Below, in pieces: positions 57,580 to 64,000 of a DNA stretch of 64,000 nucleotides. The DNA is from Artemia franciscana (Eukaryota; Arthropoda; Branchiopoda; Anostraca; Artemiidae): positions 3,534,001 to 3,598,000 of the forward strand of contig NC_088872.1 of NCBI RefSeq assembly GCF_032884065.1, given 5' to 3'. Made by a program: the position numbers and the translations under genes. The notes under the pieces are model-generated. The model saw only the letters and a program-made list of their open reading frames with translations, did no database searches and was not told the DNA's origin. Positions within the stretch are counted from its first letter, which is position 1, and every line of letters starts with the position of its first letter.

Positions 57580-57916
57580 TAATTTAATATTCAATGAGAT
57601 CCCAGTGGTCGATTCTTCTCGGCGAGTTTATTTATATTTGGTTATATTGATGTTAATGATAGTCGAAGATCACCCCTTTTCACAATGTCAAGTCTATTGC
57701 GATCTTTTGATAACATTTGAGAAACACGACTAAATGCCGCTTCAACAAGATAAGACGTAGGAAAAGTAATAACGTAGAACTGCGCTTTATCCCAGAGCAA
57801 AGGGTACTTTGTAGCAATGTCGGTTGTTTTCCATATATTGTACTTTTCATCTTTGAATTTTGCATGCATTATTTCATCACTTTGTATTTCGTTGAGGGGC
57901 TCATGCAAAGATATGT
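57580..57916 (-). pseudogene. hAT-type transposase C-terminal fragment (ZBED5-like), copy 1
   Basis: The minus frame reads KYPLLWDKAQFYVITFPTSY, LVEAAFSRVSQMLSKDRNRL and DIVKRGDLRLSLT, the hAT dimerisation end as in ZBED5/FAM200-like proteins derived from hAT transposases. The upstream side is cut at about 57,917 by a P2 composite module. No DDE residues or zinc finger are present, so it is a dead fragment. Confidence 0.75.
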
Positions 57917-58603
57917 CTATAAGGAGCAGCATTAAAACCTCGTTATACCTCACTCTTTCCGCTAAAGTATTTTTAGTAATTTCAACTATTTATTCTACGG
58001 CCTTTGTGTTTCAGAGGTCATTCTTAAGGAATTGGGACACAATCTAAGCTTTAGTGTAAAGAGTGAGGTATCGACGAGTGTTGAACCCCCTCATATACGC
58101 AATTAAAACATACGAATATAGAAGTTTGTTACGTAAGTTAATTCGTAAGTTACGTATATTTTTTACCAATGAAAACGTTTGTAAAAAATTAAAAGTTCTA
58201 GTTGCTTTTTTGAGTAGTCAAAAACTTGGAGGGCAACTAGGCCTTCTCCTTCGCTTCTTTTTTCTCAAAATCTTCCGATTAATTGCAATTAATTAATATG
58301 CAAATTTCGTTTTAATTATTTATGTGCGGAGAGCCAAGATCAAAAAATGCATTAATTCAAAAACGGTAAGTAAGGATCGACATTAAAACTTAAAACGAAC
58401 AGAAATTACTCCGTATATGAAAGGGACTTTTCCTCCTCAACGCCCCGCTCTTTACGCTAAGGTTTCTTACTGTTTTAAAAAGTAGAGTTAAGAGAAAGGG
58501 TCAAACTTCAGCGTAAAGAGCGAGGCATTGAGGAGAAAAAGCCCTTTCATATGCGGAGTAATTTCGGTTCGTTTTAAGTTTTAATGTCGCTCCTTACTTA
58601 CCG
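57917..58603 (+). repeat. Composite modular repeat, plus orientation (P2, E, P1), inside duplicated hAT locus
   Basis: P2 (57,917-58,095, starting AAGGAGCAGCATTAAAACCT), E (58,096-58,365) and P1 (58,372-58,601). The P1 part is almost identical to 57,325-57,557, including the right-hand TACTTACCGTTACAATAAAC boundary. Confidence 0.75.
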
Positions 58604-59030
58604 TTACAATAAACTTTTTTTTAATTTAATATTCAATGAGATCCCAGTGGTCGATTCTTCTCGGCGAGTTTATTTATATTTGGTTCTATTGATGTTAATG
58701 ATAGTCGAAGATCACCCCTTTTCACAATGTCAAGTCTATTGCGATCTTTCGATAACATTTGAGAAACACGACTAAATGCCGCTTCAACAAGATAAGACAT
58801 AGGAAAAGCAAAGGGTACTTTGTAGCAATGTCGGTTGTTTTCCATATATTGTACTTTTCATCTTTGAATTTTGCATGCATTATTTCATCACTTTGTATTT
58901 CGTTGAGGGGCTCATGCAAAGATATGTCTATTTCGGCAACATTACTCACAACTTTCAATAGCAGGTGCTTTGACCAAACCCGAAATGCCACCCTAATATT
59001 TATTATTTCTTGATACATTACGCACAAACT
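58604..59030 (-). pseudogene. hAT-type transposase C-terminal fragment (ZBED5-like), copy 2
   Basis: Same protein end as copy 1 and longer upstream (FRVWSKHLLLKVVSNVAEID, EPLNEIQSDEIMHAKFKDEK). A 31-nt deletion at about 58,808 removes the LWDKAQFYVI codons and shifts the frame. The downstream part reads FPMSYLVEAAFSRVSQMLSK to EPNINKLAEKNRPLGSH. Confidence 0.75.
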
Positions 59031-59287
59031 TTATTCGTTATCTTTCCGGTCTTGTCGGTTTAAAACCATAACCTGTCATCGGATCTCAAAATGCAATTTA
59101 GAAGTCTATTAAAAGTTAAAAAAAAACTTGGGTTGGTTTATTTTAACTTTAATACCATTTAAGGCTTGCTGGGGGGAGGGGTTGCAAAAAGAAACCTTAA
59201 AAAACAAATGTATTTTTAATACGTCTCTTGTGTTGGAGAAATTTTTTTGGGGGAGCAGGAAGGTCTAATCCCTTCATCCTCCTTTAT

Positions 59288-59960
59288 GGGTTCAGTATAT
59301 GAAAGGGGCTGTCTCCTCATCAACGCCCCCACTCCTTACGCTAAAATTTATCTCTTTGTCACAGTTGTACTTTTTAAAACAATAGAAAACTTTAGCATAA
59401 AGAGCGGGGCGTTGAGGAGGGGACAGCCCCTTTTATATACGGAGTCATTTCTATCCGTTTTAAGTTTTAATGCCGCTCCTTACTTTCACGGAAACAAACT
59501 TTTTTTATTTAATTTCTGAACGCATTTGAATTAATGTAGATTTTGATTTTGGCTCATCGTAACTGAATAATTAAAACGAAATTTGCATATTATTTTTGTA
59601 TGGCTAAATTGTGTTTTCAAACTTTTGATCGGACAATTTTGATCAATAAGGGGCGGGGGAGGTGGCCTAATTTCCCTCGAATTTTTTGGTTACTTAAAAA
59701 GTAACCAAAAATGTTTTTTTTTTTTTCAAATAAAGCTGGAAAATCCAGCATCCCCTTTTTGGAAATGCGCTTCCCCGTGATAAATCCACCCCTTGGAAGG
59801 ATCCTCCCACGTATCCCCCTCCACCCGACCATAAAATGTTTTATACATAAAATGTTGGATTTCACACGTTTTATGCTTTAAACATCTTTTTGTGTTGGAT
59901 AAACATTTTTTGGAGGGAGAGGGAGGGGACCTAGTCCTGGTTCCTGGGTTCGGTCTTGCT
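59288..59960 (-). repeat. Composite modular repeat, minus orientation (P1, E, M2)
   Basis: P1 foldback (59,288-59,490) with arms ATGAAAGGGGCTGTCTCCTC and GAGGGGACAGCCCCTTTTAT; the outer left arm is truncated. Module E reversed (59,491-59,700) and M2 reversed (59,701-59,935: AAACATTTTTTGGAGGGAGA) follow. P2 and most of 'mid' are absent. Confidence 0.75.
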
Positions 59961-59999
59961 ATCATTGATAGCCTATATTTTTATGGCACTTTGTATTAA

Positions 60000-61810
60000 C
60001 CAAGTGACATATAGCAATAGCAAATTCTGTCGGTCTGTCGCGGTTTTGCTACTTTAGGCACTTCCAGGTAAGTTGGGACGATGAAATTTGGCAGACGTAT
60101 CAGAGACCAGACCAGATTAAATTAGAAATAGTCGTTTTCCCAATTTGACCATCTGGGGGGGGGAGTGGGGGCCGGTTAATTCGTAAAAAATAGAAAAAAT
60201 GAAGTATTTTTAACTTACGAACGTGTGATGGGATCTTAATGAAATTTGATGTTTGGAAGGATATTGTGTCTCAGAGCTCTTATTTTAAATCCTGACCAGA
60301 TCCGGTGAAGTTGGGAGGAGTTGGAGGGGGGAACCTAAAATCTGGGAACACGCTTAGTGTGGAGGGTTCGGGATGAAACTTGGTGGGAAAAATAAGCAGA
60401 ACTCCAAGATACGTTATTGACATAACCGGCACAGATCTGCTCTGTTTGGGTGAGTTGGGAGGGAGGGTTAATTCTAAAAAAAACAGAAAAAATGAGGTAT
60501 TTTTTGCTTACGAAGGAGTGATCGGATCTTAATGAAATTTGAAGTTTAGAAGGATATCGTGTCTCAGAGCTCTTATTTTAAATCCCGACTGGATCCGGTG
60601 ACATTGGGGGGAATTGAGGGGGGAACTTAAAATCTTGCAAAACGCTTGGTGTGGAGGGATTGGGGTGAAACTTGGTGGGAAAAATAAGCACAAGTCCTAG
60701 AAACATGATTGACATAACCTAAATGGGCCCACTCTTTCGGGGAGCTGCGGGGGGGGGGGAGGGTTAATTCTGAAAAATTAGAAAAATGAATTATTTTCAA
60801 CTTACGAAGGAGTGATCGGATCTTAATGAAATTTTATATTTGGAAGGATATCATGTCTCAGAGATCTTATTTCACATTCTGACCGGATCCGGGGAAGGGG
60901 AAGTTGGGGGGCGGAACCTAAAATCTTTGAAAATGCTTAGAGTGGAGGGATCAGGATGAAACTTGGTGGGAAAAATAAGCACAAGTATTAAATACGGGAT
61001 TGATATAACTGGGACGGATCTGCTCTCTTTGAGGGAGTTGGGGGGGGGAGATTTAATTCTAAAATATTAGAAAAAATGAGGTATTTTTAACTTACGAAAG
61101 AGTGATCGTATCTTAATGAAATTTCATATTTAGAAGGACCTTGAAACTCAAATTCTCTTATTTTATATCCCGACCGGATCCAGTGTCATTGGGGGGGGGG
61201 CGGAAATCTTGGAAAACGGTTAAAGCGGAGAGATCAGGATAAAACTTGGTGGAAAGAATATGCACAAGTTATAGATACGAGATTAACATAATTGGTACGG
61301 ATACGTTCTCTTTGGGGGAGCTGGGGATTATTAATTTGGAAAAATTAGAAAAATTGAGGTATTTTTAACTGGATCTTAGTGAAATTTGATATTTAGAAGG
61401 AACTCATGTCCTAGAGCTCTTATTTCAAATCCTGACCAAATCTGTTGATATTAGGGGGAGACCGGAATTCTTGGAAAACGCTTATAAATGTCGTAGATAC
61501 GTGACTGACGTGACCGGACTGGATCCACTCTCTTTGGGGGAGTTAGGTGGTGGGGTTCAGTGCTTTGGCGAGTTTGGTGCTTCTGGACATGCTAGGACGA
61601 TGAAAATTGGTAGGCGCGTCAGGGAACAGTACAAATTGATTTGATTTCCTTGATTCCCCGATTTGGCCATATGGAGGCTGAAGGGAGGGGAAAAATTAGA
61701 AAAATTGAGGTATTTTTAACGTACGAGTAGGTGATAGGATCTTAATGAATTTTGATATTTAGGACCTCGTGACTCAGAGCTCTTATTTTAAATCCCAACC
61801 GGCATTAAGC
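60000..61810 (+). repeat. Tandem array, about 293-bp monomer, six units
   Basis: GGATCTTAATGAAATTTGAT recurs at 60,231, 60,524, 60,818, 61,108, 61,371 and 61,737 (spacings 293, 294, 290, 263, 366). Each unit also holds CTCAGAGCTCTTATTTTAAA, a G-rich tract, GATGAAACTTGGTGGGAAAA and ATTGACATAACCGG. A leader with GGACGATGAAA and GACCATCTGG at 60,070-60,170 recurs at 61,590-61,680, which explains the long last spacing. No coding frame is maintained. Confidence 0.85.
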
Positions 61811-61852
61811 CTCTGATTTTCCTTTTAAAACAATCTATTGATTCTTAGACTT

Positions 61853-61925
61853 TTGCTAGAGCTCATGCCATATGAGCTCTTGGCTCTTCCGACCTTGTCA
61901 CAAGTGCCATATGAGCTCTTAGCTC
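61853..61925. repeat. Short hairpin and direct repeat (GAGCTCAT...ATGAGCTC)
   Basis: GCCATATGAGCTCTT occurs at 61,867-61,881 and 61,906-61,920 (39-bp spacing). The first copy forms an 8-bp inverted repeat GAGCTCAT/ATGAGCTC around a 5-nt loop with the preceding bases. Confidence 0.6.
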
Positions 61926-62029
61926 TTGTTTTCATGTGTATCCCAAAATGACCAGTAAATTCAAGAAAAAATTTCAAGAGAATTCAAGAGATCCAATGAA
62001 TTAAAATCGAATAGTTGCTGACGTCAAAC

Positions 62030-62260
62030 CATGGCTAATCAAACAGTTCGTGGTAACGAACTATAGTAAGGAGTGACCCGGGTCAATAGTAGCCGAAACT
62101 AAAAAACTGAATTTTTATAACAATAGTTACATCAAAAGAATTGCATTTTAATGCTGATTTTAAATACATAAGTTTTATCAAGTTTAGACTTACCCATCAA
62201 AAGTTACGAGTTTGAGAAAATTTATAAAAATTTTGTTTATCCAAGCAGCCTATTATGCGC
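62030..62260 (+). repeat. Repeat family B, plus copy
   Basis: AATCAAACAGTTCGTGGTAA, ATAGTAAGGAGTGACCCGGG and TGATTTTAAATACATAAGTT match the starts of B modules at 41,725 and (reversed) 39,600-40,005 and 46,330-46,690. Confidence 0.65.
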
Positions 62261-62264
62261 CCCC

Positions 62265-62790
62265 CCGCCCCCAAAAAAATTTCCTGAATCCACTATTTTT
62301 TCTCTAAAAATCCAATTTAAAATAACATATTTCTCAAATTTATCCAAAAATAATTAACCTTTCAAAAATTAATATGTATTGAGACAAAGAGCTGATGCAT
62401 TGAGCAGTTTGAACGGTTTGTATTAATTAATGTATTAAATATAACCGGTTGTATTAAAATAAAGGCCAAACTCCTTACCACTTTAGACCATTTCCACTAC
62501 CTAGGCCTATGTATGACGCATAATTGTCAAGATTCCCTTTTAATTGAGGTATTTCTTTGTTCGCAAGTTTATCAAAGCACCTATTATGTGCCCCATCCCC
62601 CCAAAGAAAATCCTGGATCCACTATTTTCGCTCTGAAAATCCAATTTGAAATAACAAATTTCAAAACATTAAAATGTCTAATAACCAGACAAAGGGCCTG
62701 AGTCATAGATCTCAGCAAAGAATGTCTAAACGGGTTTTTTGGAAGTGACCGAGAAATAGCAAGGCTCTGACTTAGATACTGTATTATTGC
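62265..62790 (-). repeat. Dispersed repeat family D, two minus copies in tandem
   Basis: 62,265-62,420 and 62,500-62,790 both contain the reverse of the 51,790-52,150 repeat (CCTGAATCCACTATTTT / CCTGGATCCACTATTTTC, AAAATCCAATTTAAAATAAC). The second is longer and includes AAAATGTCTAATAACCAGAC and CATAGATCTCAGCAAAGAAT. Confidence 0.7.
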
Positions 62791-63140
62791 GTAATATCTT
62801 TGTCAATAGGAGAAACTATATGACGAGTATTAGCTGAACTGATAGCTTTTGCTAAATTCAAAAATATGTAGCGCTGTATAAGCAAAACTATTCAGATTAA
62901 TGACCTACTTGTTCAAAAAACAGAGACAATTCTAACAGTAGAAAAATCAAATTTCTAGGTGGTATAATAAAGTAGTTATAGTAGATTGAATGTCAAAAAG
63001 TGTGAAGAGTGAACAAAGTGACCGAGTACCGGTCGTCTTACCCTACCTTAAATTACCATAAACCACAGCTTGGAGCAATATAAGGATTATCCATCCTTGT
63101 GATACTCCATGAAAAAAAGAATTTGTTTGGTGTAGATTGT
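62791..63140. other. No recognisable gene
   Basis: AT-rich; contains an ACCGAGTACCGGTCGTCTTACC word that resembles the start of repeat D at 51,805. Otherwise nothing. Confidence 0.45.
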
Positions 63141-63144
63141 GGCT

Positions 63145-64000
63145 GTTAGATTAGACTGTGAAGGATTCTGCAGCTTCCCAGTTGTAAAGGAACTCCAGGC
63201 AGAGCCATTCCCTATCAAGGTGGGACTTGAACATGTCAGCTGAAGTAGCAAAAACTGTTTCTTCAATCAGCTGGTTCCACATATTGATGATTCTTTGGCT
63301 GAAGAAGTGGCTTCTATGTCTACTCATGGAATGCTGCATGGAGAGCTTCAATGAATGTCCTCTAGTACCAGAATACAAGGGCTGTGCTAAGAGACTAGGA
63401 AGGGTGTTTTTAGAGAGGATCTTTTTTTGGTTAAAATAATGTCACCCTTTTTCTGTCAACATTGGCAGCTTCAAATAATGTAGTCTTTCTTTGCATATAA
63501 ATTTATTCATGTTGCTAACCATCTTAGTGGCAAGACACTGGACATCCTCAAGCAACTTCTTATCTTTTTTGAAGAAAGGGGCTGCCAATGATATTTCAAC
63601 CTCTAGGCATGGATGTGCAAGTGCCTAATATAACTTCATAAGAACTCTAGGGTGTTGGCTGGAGATGGTTCTTTTTATGATACCAAAGGTTTTATTTACA
63701 GAAGATGAAACAGACATAGCATGGCTGCTAAACTTTAATTGGTGATCTACAATAACCCCAAGATCTCTTTCATCAGAAACAGCAGAAAGGAAGTTTGTTG
63801 TGAACAAAATATTTATGATGCTTGTTGTGTTTGCCAAAATGGATTACATGGCATTTGTCAACATTGAAAGTCAGAAGCCACATGCTAGCCCATCTTCCTT
63901 GACTGTCAAGACCTGTGTGAATTGATTGCTGGTCAGAGGGAGTAGCTGCTTTTCTGGCTAGTTTTGAGTCATCAGCATAAAGGGTAATATGATTTGAAAG
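63145..64000 (-). pseudogene. CR1/L2-like LINE reverse transcriptase, runs off the right edge
   Basis: On the minus strand from the right edge: catalytic LYADDSKLARKA (YADD intact, 63,962-63,979), WLLTFNVDKCHVIHFGKHN, a frameshift near 63,835, SDERDLGVIVDHQLKFSSH, NKTFGIIKRTISSQHPRVL, MKLYKALARP-like, then RGHSLKL, SRHRSHFFSQRIINMWNQL and the stop near 63,160. This is the C-terminal RT part and 3' end of a non-LTR retrotransposon, different from the LINE at 48-49 kb. Polymerase motifs upstream of YADD lie outside the window. Confidence 0.8.

Noticed and set aside
1..64000. tRNA, rRNA, CRISPR or bacterial operon structure
   Set aside because: Scanning for paired-arm tRNA patterns, regularly spaced short repeats and closely packed genes gave nothing; all content fits a repeat-rich eukaryotic genome.

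Overview
This is a eukaryotic, AT-rich, repeat-dominated genomic window. Nearly everything recognisable in it is a broken gene copy or a transposable-element relic. The mix (Helitron, Penelope-like and CR1/RTE-like reverse transcriptases, hAT fragments, TIR/foldback elements) and the recurrent 'taggcct' words suggest an invertebrate, probably an arthropod. A crustacean is a reasonable guess, but no gene here fixes the taxon. I see no tRNA, rRNA, CRISPR array or intact protein-coding gene.

Left part (1-35,605): a one-directional cluster of about twenty complete, partial or shattered copies of one long-chain acyl-CoA synthetase-like gene (bubblegum/ACSBG type), all on the + strand. The best copy (18,891-20,851) is about 1.95 kb with no visible introns and several frameshifts. 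Copies are separated by a conserved spacer of about 0.5 kb or by a conserved 3' flank of about 0.5 kb. The copies follow a hierarchy: a 'full' copy with 3' flank, then a 'middle-only' copy, then a 'short' copy with an internal deletion. This triad occurs at 4.5-12.5 kb and again at 12.9-18.0 kb. The block from about 3,378 to 21,727 is then repeated almost identically from 21,728 onward (offset 18.35-18.38 kb) until it runs into a 100-N assembly gap at 35,606-35,705. Two mobile elements sit inside the cluster. One is a truncated Helitron (293-2,687, minus strand). The other is an insert of about 2.3 kb carrying a Penelope-like reverse transcriptase plus the 5' half of a synthetase copy, bounded by an 11-bp direct repeat and present in both large units.

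Right part (35,706-64,000): no synthetase sequence at all. It is a patchwork of dispersed repeats: three RTE-like LINE 3' ends plus a fourth tail, a CR1/Jockey-like LINE (about 47,990-49,335, minus), another LINE running off the right edge (63,145-64,000, minus), two duplicated hAT-transposase C-terminal fragments (57.6-59.0 kb), a six-unit tandem array of about 293 bp (60.0-61.8 kb), and a modular non-autonomous family whose palindromic modules start with GTAAGGAGC and end with GCTCCTTAC. That family occurs as long composites in both orientations. The complete change of content exactly at the N gap means the two sides need not be adjacent in the genome.

Nothing in the window is a convincing functional gene set. 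The most noteworthy items are the synthetase-fragment cluster with its shared loss of catalytic motifs, and the modular foldback repeat family.
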